Translations under genes and position numbers: made by a program
Notes under the pieces: model-generated
The model's input: the letters and a program-made list of their open reading frames with translations, nothing else
The model's database searches: none
What the model was told of the DNA's origin: nothing
From: Acutalibacter muris
Lineage (GTDB): Bacteria > Bacillota > Clostridia > Oscillospirales > Acutalibacteraceae
Assembly (NCBI RefSeq): GCF_002201475.1
Contig: NZ_CP021422.1
Location: 2,852,001 to 2,916,000 of the forward strand
Direction: 5' to 3'
Length of the DNA stretch: 64,000 nucleotides
Shown here: positions 1 through 8,199 of the stretch, piece by piece
How positions within the stretch are numbered: the stretch's first letter is position 1
How the letters are laid out: each line of letters opens with the position of its first letter

Positions 1-203
1 GCCGGGGCTTAAAAGCCCAGATGAAGTATGCCGGTAAAATTGGCGCGAAGTTCAGCATGGTGCTGGGGGAGGACGAGCTGGCCTCCGGCATGGCCGCGCT
101 TAAAGATATGTCCAGCGGCGAGACCAAAAAGGTCCGCGTCGGCGAGGGCTTTGTGGACGACTACCTGACCTTCTCCACAGCCCAGGACGATCTCAGTTTT
201 TAA
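1..203 (+). CDS. hisS: Histidyl-tRNA synthetase, C-terminal end (partial)
   Basis: The reading frame is open from base 3 and ends at 203, so only about the last 66 residues are in the window. It reads [20 protein letters not shown] and continues through a GEDEL segment to a DDLSF end. This matches the class IIa anticodon-binding domain at the C-terminus of HisRS, where a [13 protein letters not shown] helix is typical. HisRS charges tRNA-His in the cytoplasm. aspS follows 19 bases later; hisS-aspS is a common Firmicutes pair and probably one transcript. The N-terminal catalytic part is off the window, so the assignment rests on this short domain plus the neighbour. Confidence 0.82.
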   Translation, partial: RGLKAQMKYAGKIGAKFSMVLGEDELASGMAALKDMSSGETKKVRVGEGFVDDYLTFSTAQDDLSF

Positions 204-222
204 ATATTTGGAGTGATTTGAT

Positions 223-2010
223 ATGCTCAGAACACATAACTGCGGCGAGCTCCGTCTGGAGAACGCCGGGGAAACCGTCACCCTCTGCGGCTGGCTGGAG
301 AACCTGCGCGAGGTGGGCGGCGGCATAGCCTTTCTGGTGCTTCGGGACTTTTTCGGCACCACCCAGGTGGTCCTTGAGACCCCGGAGCTTCTGGCTCAGG
401 TAAAGGCCCTTAATAAGGAGACCACCATCTCCGTCACCGGCACCGTCCGGGAGCGCACCAGCAAGAACCCAAAGCAGCCCACCGGGGACATAGAGATAAC
501 CCCCACAAAGCTAGAGGTGTTGGGGCGCTGCCAGTATAACGAGCTGCCCTTCGAGATAAACTTCTCCCGGGACGCGGACGAGTCCCAGAGGTTAAAATAC
601 CGCTATTTAGATTTGCGCAACCCCAACGTGAAGGGCAATATCGTCCTGCGCAGCAAAGTCGTCTCTGCCCTGCGCCGGGCCATGGAGCAGGAGGGCTTTT
701 TGGAGATAACCACCCCCATTCTGACGGCCTCCTCACCCGAGGGCGCCCGGGACTACCTGGTGCCCTCCCGCAAGCACCCCGGCAAATTCTACGCCCTGCC
801 CCAGGCCCCCCAGCAATTCAAGCAGCTTTTAATGGCCTCCGGCTTTGACAAATATTTCCAGATAGCCCCCTGCTTCCGGGACGAGGACGCCCGTGGCGAC
901 CGCTCCCCCGGGGAGTTCTACCAGCTGGACATGGAGATGGCCTTCGCGGGCCAGGAGGACGTGTTCAGGGTGATAGAGGCGGTGCTGCCGCCGGTATTCA
1001 GGGACTTTGGCGTATACGGCCAGCGTGTCTCTGAGGGGCCCTTTAAACGTATACCCTTTTTGCAGGCCATGGAGGACTACGGCAGCGACAAGCCCGACCT
1101 GCGCATAGACTTACTTATCAAGGACGTGACAGAGCTCCTCTCCGGCTGCGGCTTTGGGCCCTTTGAGGGGAACGTGATAAAAGCCGTACCCGTTTCCGGC
1201 TGCGACCTGACCCGCAAGGCCATCGACAAGCTCTGCGCTGAAGTGGAGGTTCAGACCGCCCAGAAGACCTACTGGTTCAAACTGGACGAGAAGGGCGAGA
1301 TCGCCGGGGGCATAGCCAAGTTCATAAACGCCGACCCGGCCCTCTGCGAAAAAGTGAAAAGCGAGCTGGCTTTACAGCCCGGCTCTCTGGTGATGCTCTC
1401 CGCGGGCAAAAAGGCTGTGGCCCAGAAAACGGCGGGCGTGGCGCGTAAGCTTTTAGGCGCAGCCTGCCCCGGGCATATGGACGAAAAGCAATACGCGCTA
1501 TGTTGGATAGTGGACTTCCCCATGTACGAGATAGGCGAGGAGAGCGGAGAGCTCCAGTTCGGCCATAACCCCTTCTCCATGCCCCACGGCGGCAAAGAAG
1601 CCCTCCTGAAGGCCGAGCGGGGCGAGCTGGACCCCCTGGACATCAGGGCCTGCCAGTATGACCTGGTGTGTAATGGTTATGAGCTTGCCAGCGGGGCCGA
1701 GCGGAACTACGACCCGGAGATAATGGTGAAGGCCTTCGAGCTTGTAGGGCTTTCTGAGGAGGACGTGCGGGGCAAGTTCCCTGCTATGTACAACGCCTTC
1801 TGCTATGGCGCGCCGCCCCATGCCGGGGCCGCCCCGGGAGTGGACCGGCTGATAATGCTCCTCACGGGGGAGACCTTCATCCGGGAGGTCATCGCCTTCC
1901 CCATGAACCAGAGCGCCCAGGACGTGATGATGGGAGCTCCCTCGGCTGTCACCGAGGGCCAGCTGCGGGAACTAAATATAGCCGTCACAAAAGCGGAGGA
2001 AGGATATTAA
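223..2010 (+). CDS. aspS: Aspartyl-tRNA synthetase
   Basis: A 595-residue protein, the usual length for bacterial-type AspRS. It begins with an OB-fold anticodon-binding domain (residues about 1-105, with LCGWLENLREVGGGIAFLVL). The class II catalytic core follows, with motif 2 region FRDEDARGDRSPGEFYQLDMEM and a motif 3 GAAPGVDRLIMLLTG near residue 540. The bacterial GAD insertion domain lies between (about 290-410). It attaches aspartate to tRNA-Asp; whether it is discriminating or non-discriminating cannot be read here. The start ATG has TTGGAGTG 8 bases upstream. It lies just downstream of hisS and is followed by a stem-loop at 2049. Confidence 0.97.
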   Translation: MLRTHNCGELRLENAGETVTLCGWLENLREVGGGIAFLVLRDFFGTTQVVLETPELLAQVKALNKETTISVTGTVRERTSKNPKQPTGDIEITPTKLEVLGRCQYNELPFEINFSRDADESQRLKYRYLDLRNPNVKGNIVLRSKVVSALRRAMEQEGFLEITTPILTASSPEGARDYLVPSRKHPGKFYALPQAPQQFKQLLMASGFDKYFQIAPCFRDEDARGDRSPGEFYQLDMEMAFAGQEDVFRVIEAVLPPVFRDFGVYGQRVSEGPFKRIPFLQAMEDYGSDKPDLRIDLLIKDVTELLSGCGFGPFEGNVIKAVPVSGCDLTRKAIDKLCAEVEVQTAQKTYWFKLDEKGEIAGGIAKFINADPALCEKVKSELALQPGSLVMLSAGKKAVAQKTAGVARKLLGAACPGHMDEKQYALCWIVDFPMYEIGEESGELQFGHNPFSMPHGGKEALLKAERGELDPLDIRACQYDLVCNGYELASGAERNYDPEIMVKAFELVGLSEEDVRGKFPAMYNAFCYGAPPHAGAAPGVDRLIMLLTGETFIREVIAFPMNQSAQDVMMGAPSAVTEGQLRELNIAVTKAEEGY

Positions 2011-2048
2011 AAATCCCGATAAACGGCTGAATATCAACGAAAACCGCA

Positions 2049-2085
2049 CACTTAGGCCCCACCTTAGGGGCCTAAGTGTTCTCTA
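2049..2085 (+). terminator. Probable terminator after hisS-aspS
   Basis: A perfect 12-bp stem (CACTTAGGCCCC, 2049-2060, with 2067-2078) and 6-base loop lies 39 bases after the aspS stop. The tail is only moderately T-rich (TTCTCT), so it may be a leaky terminator. Confidence 0.6.
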
Positions 2086-2121
2086 CATATTGGGGTATTG
2101 CCGAAAATGAATTAAAATAAT

Positions 2122-2137
2122 GCACAAGATATAGTTG
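2122..2137 (+). promoter_or_regulatory. Candidate NrdR box
   Basis: GCACAAGATATAGTTG agrees at about 12 of 16 positions with the NrdR box consensus (acaCwAtATaTwGtgt). It overlaps the -35 of the nrdD promoter, where NrdR-ATP/dATP would repress. No clear second box at the usual spacing was seen, so this is tentative. Confidence 0.4.
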
Positions 2138-2163
2138 ACTTTCTCGCCGGTTTGGCATATAAT
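2135..2163 (+). promoter_or_regulatory. Sigma-A promoter of nrdD
   Basis: TTGACT (2135-2140), a 17-base spacer and TATAAT (2158-2163). It puts transcription start near 2170 and rules out the in-frame ATG at 2135 as the nrdD start. Confidence 0.8.
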
Positions 2164-2224
2164 AGAAGCTGCCCCCCAAAGGGGCTATTACCACGTTCAC
2201 CGTGGGAAGGAGAATGTTTCCAAA

Positions 2225-4522
2225 ATGCCAAAGAAAATTATCAAACGCAACGGCGAGCAGGTCCGCTTCGACGCGGCCAAGATACGGGCGGCCATTTTCA
2301 AGGCCAACGTGCGTATCGCCACAGAGCGCTTCAGCGACAGGGACCTGGACGACCTGACCGCCAAGGTGGTGGAGGAGCTTGAGAGTATGGAGTCCACTCC
2401 CACCGTGGAGCAGACCCAGGACGTTGTGGAGGAGAAGCTCATCGCCGCCGACTACGCCAAGACCGCCAAGGCCTACATCCTGTACCGGGCCCAGCACCAG
2501 CGCCTTAGGGAGATGGACGACGAGCTGGTAAAGATCTACTCGGCCCTGACCTTCGTGCCCGCAGAGGATGTGGACCTCAAAAGGGAGAACGCCAACATCA
2601 ACGCCGACACCGCCATGGGCACCATGCTTAAGTACGGCAGCGAGGGGGCCAAGAGCTTCTATGACAAGTACGTTATCCCGCCCCACCTTTCAAAGGCCGA
2701 TGCGGACGGCGACATACACATCCACGACAAGGACTTCTACACCCTTACGGAGACCTGCTGCCAGATAGACCTGATAAAGCTCTTTAAAAACGGCTTTTCC
2801 ACCGGCCACGGCTACCTTAGGGAGCCCAAGGATATCCGCAGCTACGCGGCGCTGGCGTGCATAGCCATACAGGCCAACCAAAACGAGATGCACGGCGGCC
2901 AGAGTGTGCCCAACTTTGACTACTCCATGGCCCAGGGCGTGGACAAGACCTACCATAAGGAGTATCTTAAAGCTCTTATACAGTTCTTCCAGCTTCGGAA
3001 GGATATGCCCCACGGCCAGGCCGAGGCCATGATAGACCGGGCGGCCCTGGAGCTGCACTATAAGGTCACCATGAAGAATGTGGACAAATATGGCAAGTCC
3101 TTTGCCGACTTCCTGCCCCAGCACCAGAAGGAGTGCGGGTTTGAGGAGATAACCTGGGAGGAGGCCAGCGACGCCGCCGCCTATGCCAAGGAGACCGCCT
3201 GGCGGGAGACGGACAAGGCCACCTATCAGGCCATGGAGGCCCTGGTGCACAACCTTAACACCATGAATTCCCGGGCCGGGGCCCAGGTGCCCTTCTCCTC
3301 CATAAACTACGGCACGGACACAAGCGAGCAGGGACGCATGGTTATGAGGAATCTGCTGCTGGCCACCGAAGCGGGCCTTGGGGACGGAGAGACTCCCATC
3401 TTCCCGGTGCAGATCTTCAAGGTGAAGGAGGGTATAAACTATAACCCCGAGGACCCCAACTACGACCTGTTCAAGCTGGCCATGAGGGTCTCTGCAAAGC
3501 GGCTCTTCCCCAACTTCAGCTTTATCGACGCTCCCTTCAACCTGCAATATTACAAGAAGGGCGACTACGACACGGAGATAGCCTATATGGGCTGCCGCAC
3601 CAGGGTCATGGGCAACGTCCACGACCGCAAGCACGAGACCACCTGCGGCCGGGGGAATCTGAGCTTCACCTCGGTGAACCTGCCCCGCATAGGCATCGAG
3701 GCCAATAAGGACATAAAGAAATTCTACGAGATACTGGACCAGCGCATAGATATGTGCGTGGAGCAGCTTCTTCACCGCTTCAAGATACAGTGCAGCAAGA
3801 AGGCCTATAACTACCCCTTCCTAATGGGCCAGGGGGTGTGGATAGACTCCGACAACCTGGACCGCAACGACTCCGTGGCCGAGGTCCTGAAGCACGGCAC
3901 ATTGTCCGTGGGCTTCATCGGCCTTGCGGAGACTTTGGTGGCCCTTACCGGCAAACACCACGGGGAGAGCGAGGAGAGCTATAAGCTGGGCCTTGAGATT
4001 ATAACATATATGCGCAAGCGTATGGATAAGCTCTCTAAGGAGACCGGCCTGAACTTTACGCTGCTTGCCACCCCGGCCGAAGGGCTCTCCGGCACCTTTA
4101 CACGGATAGACAAGAAGAAGTACGGCATAATAAAGGGCATCACCGACCGGGACTACTACACCAACTCCTTCCATGTGCCAGTGTACTACCCCATTTCCGC
4201 CTTTGAGAAGATACAGAAGGAGGCCCCCTTCCACGCCCTGACCAACGCCGGGCATATCAGCTATGTGGAGCTGGACGGGGACGTTTGCAAGAACCTGGAC
4301 GCCTTCGAGAGCATTATCCGCTGCATGAAGGAGGCGGGCATAGGCTACGGCTCGGTGAACCACCCGGTGGACCGGGACCCGGTCTGCGGGTACAACGGCA
4401 TAATAGACGACGTGTGCCCCCGCTGCGGGCGGCGCTCCGGCGAGGGGGTGCCCCTGGAGAAGCTGGATGAGCTGAGAAAGAAGTACCACGATGTGCCGGA
4501 CTACTCGGGGCTGATAAGCTGA
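2225..4522 (+). CDS. nrdD: Class III anaerobic ribonucleoside-triphosphate reductase, large part lacking the glycyl radical domain
   Basis: 765 residues from ATG 2225, preceded by AAGGAG at 2207-2212. An earlier in-frame ATG at 2135 lies in the -35 box and is rejected. An ATP-cone (MPKKIIKRNGEQVRFD onward, about 1-90) gives allosteric control. The catalytic barrel follows, with DIHIHDKDFY, NEMHGGQSVPNFDYSMAQGV and ETTCGRGNLSFTSVNLPRIG. Near the C-terminus is a cysteine motif, VCGYNGIIDDVCPRCGR, probably the zinc site. The protein then ends at DYSGLIS with no glycyl-radical loop. In usual NrdD chains that loop follows directly; here it is encoded by the next gene at 4689. The enzyme reduces NTPs to dNTPs without oxygen. 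nrdG for activation is at 5631. Confidence 0.93.
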   Translation: MPKKIIKRNGEQVRFDAAKIRAAIFKANVRIATERFSDRDLDDLTAKVVEELESMESTPTVEQTQDVVEEKLIAADYAKTAKAYILYRAQHQRLREMDDELVKIYSALTFVPAEDVDLKRENANINADTAMGTMLKYGSEGAKSFYDKYVIPPHLSKADADGDIHIHDKDFYTLTETCCQIDLIKLFKNGFSTGHGYLREPKDIRSYAALACIAIQANQNEMHGGQSVPNFDYSMAQGVDKTYHKEYLKALIQFFQLRKDMPHGQAEAMIDRAALELHYKVTMKNVDKYGKSFADFLPQHQKECGFEEITWEEASDAAAYAKETAWRETDKATYQAMEALVHNLNTMNSRAGAQVPFSSINYGTDTSEQGRMVMRNLLLATEAGLGDGETPIFPVQIFKVKEGINYNPEDPNYDLFKLAMRVSAKRLFPNFSFIDAPFNLQYYKKGDYDTEIAYMGCRTRVMGNVHDRKHETTCGRGNLSFTSVNLPRIGIEANKDIKKFYEILDQRIDMCVEQLLHRFKIQCSKKAYNYPFLMGQGVWIDSDNLDRNDSVAEVLKHGTLSVGFIGLAETLVALTGKHHGESEESYKLGLEIITYMRKRMDKLSKETGLNFTLLATPAEGLSGTFTRIDKKKYGIIKGITDRDYYTNSFHVPVYYPISAFEKIQKEAPFHALTNAGHISYVELDGDVCKNLDAFESIIRCMKEAGIGYGSVNHPVDRDPVCGYNGIIDDVCPRCGRRSGEGVPLEKLDELRKKYHDVPDYSGLIS

Positions 4523-4539
4523 TTTTTTGAAGTAATATA

Positions 4540-4640
4540 AAGCCTTCAGTTCGCGCAGCGAACTCTCGGCCGCGCCCTACGGCAAGGTCGTGGGGCTCTG
4601 CCCCACACCCTGCAAGGGGCCTAACGCCCCTTGACCGCGC
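4540..4640. repeat. REP-like cluster of short palindromes
   Basis: Three close hairpins lie between the two halves of nrdD: AGTTCGC-GCA-GCGAACT, GTGGGGC-TCT-GCCCCAC and AAGGGGC-ctaac-GCCCCTT. GC-rich strings of this style are common dispersed intergenic repeats in Clostridia. A similarly styled GC-rich block occurs at 61851-61960. Function unknown; it could shape or stabilise the nrd mRNA. Confidence 0.55.
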
Positions 4641-4688
4641 AAATAAATCACTAATTTACGTATAATAAAAACTTAGGAGGAAACTATC

Positions 4689-4883
4689 ATGACTACAAGA
4701 CAAGAAGCAGGCATCGTTGGCACCAAGGAGATTTTAGTGGGCGAAGGCCGCGAGTTCGAGCGCATCCGCCGCATCACCGGGTACCTGGTGGGCACCATTG
4801 ACCGCTGGAACAACGCCAAGCGCGCCGAGGAGAAGGACCGGGTGAAGCACGGCATGGGCTGCCCCTGCGACCGGGAGGCCTGA
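4689..4883 (+). CDS. Stand-alone glycyl radical domain of anaerobic ribonucleotide reductase
   Basis: A 64-residue protein carrying FERIRRITGYLVGTIDRWNN, the glycyl-radical loop that normally forms the last 60 or so residues of clostridial NrdD (the glycine of RRITGY is the radical site), followed by AKRAEEKDRVKHGMG. It starts at its own ATG with AGGAGG 6-7 bases upstream, so it is translated separately. Its first 25 residues (to about GEGREF) have no equivalent in the large subunit, which argues against a simple frameshift. I infer that it associates with the 765-residue protein, comparable in principle to the YfiD/GrcA spare glycyl-radical domain of pyruvate formate-lyase. surE starts 4 bases after its stop. 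Confidence 0.85.
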   Translation: MTTRQEAGIVGTKEILVGEGREFERIRRITGYLVGTIDRWNNAKRAEEKDRVKHGMGCPCDREA

Positions 4884-4887
4884 CGCC

Positions 4888-5640
4888 ATGAACCTCCTGC
4901 TGGTCAACGACGACGGCCTCCACTCCCCCGCCCTCTGGGCCCTGGCCCTGGGCCTGTCCCGGGAGCACGCCGTCACCGTAGTTGCGCCCGCCAATAACTG
5001 CAGCGCCATCGGTCACGGCGTGACCCTCCATTCGCCCCTTTTCGCCCATCGGGAGGATTTCCCCCACGGCGTGCCGGCCTGGGCGGTGTCAGGGACACCT
5101 GCGGACTGCACAAGGCTGGGGCTTATGAACTTCGCGCCGGGCCCTGTGGATCTGGTGATAGCCGGCCCAAACCGGGGCTGCAATCTCTCCCAGGACCTGC
5201 TGTACTCGGGCACGGTGGCCGCGGCCCTTGAAGCGGCCATGATGGGTGTAAAGGCTATCGCCCTGTCGGCCCCCATAGACGCGGACGACCACCGCACAGT
5301 GGAGACCTTCCTGTGCATCTTCGACCTGCTGGACCTGGAGCAGGATTTTACAGAGGTGCTGAATATCAATATACCGGCCCTGCCCCTGGCGTCTGTAAAG
5401 GGAATCTGCTGGACGCCCCTGGGTAATAACCGCTGGCGGGGAGCCTATGAGAAGCGCCCCAACCCGGAGCCCGGCTTTGAGGGACAGAGCCTCTACCACC
5501 CGCCGTCACACCCGCCGGAGCGCTGCCCTGGGTCCGACAACGACTATGACCGGCTATATGACGGCTACATAACCCTGACCCCTCTGGGGTACAGCCTGCA
5601 GCAGCCCATAGAGGGCCGGAGGGCGATACCATGGGAGTGA
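4888..5640 (+). CDS. surE: 5'/3'-nucleotidase SurE
   Basis: 250 residues, the family length. The N-terminus MNLLLVNDDGLHSPAL carries the paired Asp that bind the divalent metal, and SGTPADCTRLG plus IAGPNRGCNLSQDLLYSGTV contain the other conserved SurE residues. SurE dephosphorylates nucleoside monophosphates. It sits between the glycyl-radical-domain gene (4-base gap) and nrdG (10-base overlap), so it is co-transcribed with anaerobic ribonucleotide reduction. I infer a role in nucleotide pool balance rather than only stationary-phase survival. Confidence 0.93.
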   Translation: MNLLLVNDDGLHSPALWALALGLSREHAVTVVAPANNCSAIGHGVTLHSPLFAHREDFPHGVPAWAVSGTPADCTRLGLMNFAPGPVDLVIAGPNRGCNLSQDLLYSGTVAAALEAAMMGVKAIALSAPIDADDHRTVETFLCIFDLLDLEQDFTEVLNINIPALPLASVKGICWTPLGNNRWRGAYEKRPNPEPGFEGQSLYHPPSHPPERCPGSDNDYDRLYDGYITLTPLGYSLQQPIEGRRAIPWE

Positions 5641-6143
5641 GCGCCGCCAAGCTTCAGGTGGCGGGCCTTGAGCCGGAATCCATAGTGGACGGCCCCGGCA
5701 TACGCCTCGCCGTCTTTGTTCAGGGCTGCCCCCATAAATGCCCCGGCTGCCATAACCCCCAGACCCACCCCTTTAAGGGGGGCACGGAAATGGCGGTAGA
5801 GGATATCTTCGCCCGGTTTAAACGCAACCCTCTTTTAAAGGGCGTCACTTTAAGCGGCGGCGAGCCCTTCTGTCAAGCCGAAGCCCTTGCGGAGCTTGCC
5901 CGGCTCGTCCACAGTGCCCGTAAAGACGTTGTGGTTTACACCGGCTATACCTACGAGGAGCTGGCCGCTTCGGAGGATCCGGCCGTACAGGCCCTCCTGT
6001 CCGAAACGGACCTTCTGGTAGACGGCCCTTTCATAGAGGAGCAGAAGGATCTGGACCTGCACTTTCGCGGCAGCGGCAACCAAAGGCTCATCGACATGGA
6101 AAAGACCCGGGCCCGGGGCCAAGTGGCCCTTTGGGAGCAGTAA
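5631..6143 (+). CDS. nrdG: Anaerobic ribonucleotide reductase activating protein
   Basis: 170 residues. VFVQGCPHKCPGCHNPQTHP contains the CX3CX2C cluster that binds the radical SAM 4Fe-4S centre, and TLSGGEPF is the SAM-binding GGE motif. NrdG uses S-adenosylmethionine to generate the glycyl radical on NrdD. Here the radical site would be on the separate 64-residue protein. The start ATG overlaps the end of surE, which suggests translational coupling; GGAGGG lies 7 bases upstream. Confidence 0.95.
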   Translation: MGVSAAKLQVAGLEPESIVDGPGIRLAVFVQGCPHKCPGCHNPQTHPFKGGTEMAVEDIFARFKRNPLLKGVTLSGGEPFCQAEALAELARLVHSARKDVVVYTGYTYEELAASEDPAVQALLSETDLLVDGPFIEEQKDLDLHFRGSGNQRLIDMEKTRARGQVALWEQ

Positions 6144-6175
6144 ATGAACAGACTGCAAAATTTGGAAAAACCCCA

Positions 6176-6204
6176 TTGATTATTTCTTTGTGCTGTGATA
6201 AAAT
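6176..6204 (+). promoter_or_regulatory. Promoter of pckG
   Basis: TTGATT (6176-6181), 17 bases, TAAAAT (6199-6204), in an AT-rich gap after nrdG. Together with a strong AAAGGAG before the ATG it fits a well expressed gene. Confidence 0.65.
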
Positions 6205-6270
6205 ATAAATCAGAAATGTGCTTCAATTTATCCTAACACAATTTCATTTGCGAAAGGAGTCAATACAATC

Positions 6271-8046
6271 ATGACCAACAACAAGACCATCCTCAACTGG
6301 CTTGAGGAAATGAAGGAGCTGGTCACGCCCGACAATGTGGTGTGGATCGACGGCTCTGAGGAGCAGATCGAGGACCTGCGCCGTCAGGCCTGCGAAACAG
6401 GCGAGATGATCAAGCTTAACCAGGAGAAGCTCCCCGACTGCTACTACCACCGCACCGCCGTCAACGACGTGGCCCGGGTAGAGGGCCGCACCTTCATCTG
6501 CTCCAAGAAGGAGGAGGACGCGGGCCCGACAAACCACTGGATGGACCCCGAGAAGGCCTATAAGATGCTCTTTGACATTGCCCGTGGCAGCTATAAGGGC
6601 CGCACCATGTATGTTATCCCCTACTCCATGGGCCCCATCGGCTCCCCCCTCGCCAAGATAGGCGTTGAGGTCACCGACTCCATCTACGTGGTGCTGAATA
6701 TGTCCATCATGACCCGCACCGGCCAGAAGGTCCTGGACGTGCTGGGCGACAGCACCGACTGGGTGAAGGGTCTGCACTGCAAGGTAGACATTGACGAGGA
6801 GAAGCGCTACATCTGCCACTTTCCCGAGGACAACTATATCATCAGCGTCAACTCCGGCTACGGCGGCAACGTGCTGCTGGGCAAGAAGTGCTTCGCCCTG
6901 CGTATAGCCTCCTATCAGGCCAAGAACGAGGGCTGGATGGCCGAGCATATGCTTATCCTGGGCATCGAGAATCCCCAGGGTGAGGTCAAGTATGTCTGCG
7001 CCGCCTTCCCCTCCGCCTGCGGCAAGACGAACCTCGCCATGATGATACCCCCCGAGGGCTACCGTGAGAAGGGCTATAAGGTCTGGACCGTTGGCGACGA
7101 CATCAGCTGGATGCGCCAGGGCCCCGACGGCCGTCTCTACGCCATCAACCCTGAGAACGGCTTCTTCGGCGTGGCCCCCGGCACCAATATGAAAAGTAAC
7201 CCCAACGCCCTTATTTCCACCCAGAAGGGCACCATCTTCACCAACGTGGGCCGCAATCTGGACGACAACACCGTCTGGTGGGAGAGCCTTGACAAGAACC
7301 CGCCTGTAAATGCCCAGGAGTGGAAGGGCGCCGATGTGAACGGCCCCGAGTTTATCGCCGAGGGCAACAAGCTGGCCCATCCCAACAGCCGCTTTACCGC
7401 CCCCGCCAAGAACTGCCCCTGCATCAGCCCTGAGTTCGACAAGGGCGAGGGCGTGCCGGTGTCCGCCATCATCTTCGGCGGCCGCCGCCCCGACACCGTG
7501 CCGCTGGTCTACCAGTCCCGCAGCTGGGACGCCGGTGTGTTCGTAGGCTCCGTTGTGGGCTCTGAGACCACCGCCGCCGCCGCGGGAGCCGTAGGCGTTG
7601 TGCGTCGTGACCCCATGGCCATGCTGCCCTTCTGCGGCTACCATATGGGCGACTACTTCCAGCACTGGATCGAGATGGGCGAGAAGCTGGGCGACAAGGC
7701 CCCGAAGATCTTCAACGTCAACTGGTTCCGTACCGACGCGGACGGCCACTTCATCTGGCCCGGCTTCGGCGACAACTTCCGCGTTGTCGAGTGGATCCTC
7801 AAGCGCTGCGAGGGCAAGGTGGACGCCGTGGAGACCCCCATCGGCTTTGTACCCAAGGCCGAGGACATCAACCTGGAGGGTCTGGAGGACTTCTCCATCG
7901 ACACTCTGAAGGACATCCTGGTGGTGGACAAGGCCGCCTGGGCCAAGGAGGCCGAGGGCATCGAGGAGTTCTACAAGCAGTTCGGCGACAAGCTCCCGGC
8001 GGCTCTCAAGGAGCAGCTGGCCGCGCTGAAGGAAGCCTGCAAGTAA
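6271..8046 (+). CDS. pckG: Phosphoenolpyruvate carboxykinase (GTP)
   Basis: 591 residues, typical of the GTP-dependent family. FPSACGKTNLAMM is the kinase-1a P-loop with its hyperreactive cysteine, which is characteristic of GTP-PEPCK rather than the ATP enzyme. GDDISWMRQGPDGRLYAINP holds the metal-binding segment, and RRPDTVPLVYQ and NWFRTD are also family motifs. The enzyme interconverts oxaloacetate and PEP in the cytoplasm; in fermenting anaerobes it often runs toward oxaloacetate to feed succinate or propionate formation, which is inference here. It is monocistronic, with its own promoter and a strong terminator at 8141. Codon use is strongly biased to GC, consistent with high expression. 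Confidence 0.97.
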   Translation: MTNNKTILNWLEEMKELVTPDNVVWIDGSEEQIEDLRRQACETGEMIKLNQEKLPDCYYHRTAVNDVARVEGRTFICSKKEEDAGPTNHWMDPEKAYKMLFDIARGSYKGRTMYVIPYSMGPIGSPLAKIGVEVTDSIYVVLNMSIMTRTGQKVLDVLGDSTDWVKGLHCKVDIDEEKRYICHFPEDNYIISVNSGYGGNVLLGKKCFALRIASYQAKNEGWMAEHMLILGIENPQGEVKYVCAAFPSACGKTNLAMMIPPEGYREKGYKVWTVGDDISWMRQGPDGRLYAINPENGFFGVAPGTNMKSNPNALISTQKGTIFTNVGRNLDDNTVWWESLDKNPPVNAQEWKGADVNGPEFIAEGNKLAHPNSRFTAPAKNCPCISPEFDKGEGVPVSAIIFGGRRPDTVPLVYQSRSWDAGVFVGSVVGSETTAAAAGAVGVVRRDPMAMLPFCGYHMGDYFQHWIEMGEKLGDKAPKIFNVNWFRTDADGHFIWPGFGDNFRVVEWILKRCEGKVDAVETPIGFVPKAEDINLEGLEDFSIDTLKDILVVDKAAWAKEAEGIEEFYKQFGDKLPAALKEQLAALKEACK

Positions 8047-8140
8047 GCGGGGTGCCCCCGCTGGCAACTTGCGCAGCTTAGAGCACTGTGGGCGGCAGGT
8101 CTTATGCCCGCGTTTATAGGTTGTGCTTAGCTTAGTAATA

Positions 8141-8176
8141 AAAAAGGCAGCCGGCTTCACAGCCGGCTGCCTTTTT
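8141..8176 (+). terminator. Intrinsic terminator of pckG
   Basis: A perfect 16-bp stem (8141-8156 with 8161-8176; AAAAAGGCAGCCGGCT) and TCAC loop ends in TTTTT. The A-run on the other side would let it work in both directions. Confidence 0.92.
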
Positions 8177-8199
8177 AAATCTGTTAAGGAGCTATTCTC

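Noticed and set aside
2135..2224. Upstream in-frame ATG for nrdD at 2135
   Set aside because: It lies in the -35 box of a good promoter; the added 30 residues have no family character, and a Shine-Dalgarno sits before ATG 2225.
2690..3775. A 361-codon minus-strand frame across nrdD
   Set aside because: Shadow of GC-rich coding sequence; no RBS, no domain.
4689..4883. Split nrdD as a sequencing frameshift
   Set aside because: The gap is 166 bases with several hairpins, the second gene has its own strong RBS and ATG, and both proteins have extra residues at the split.
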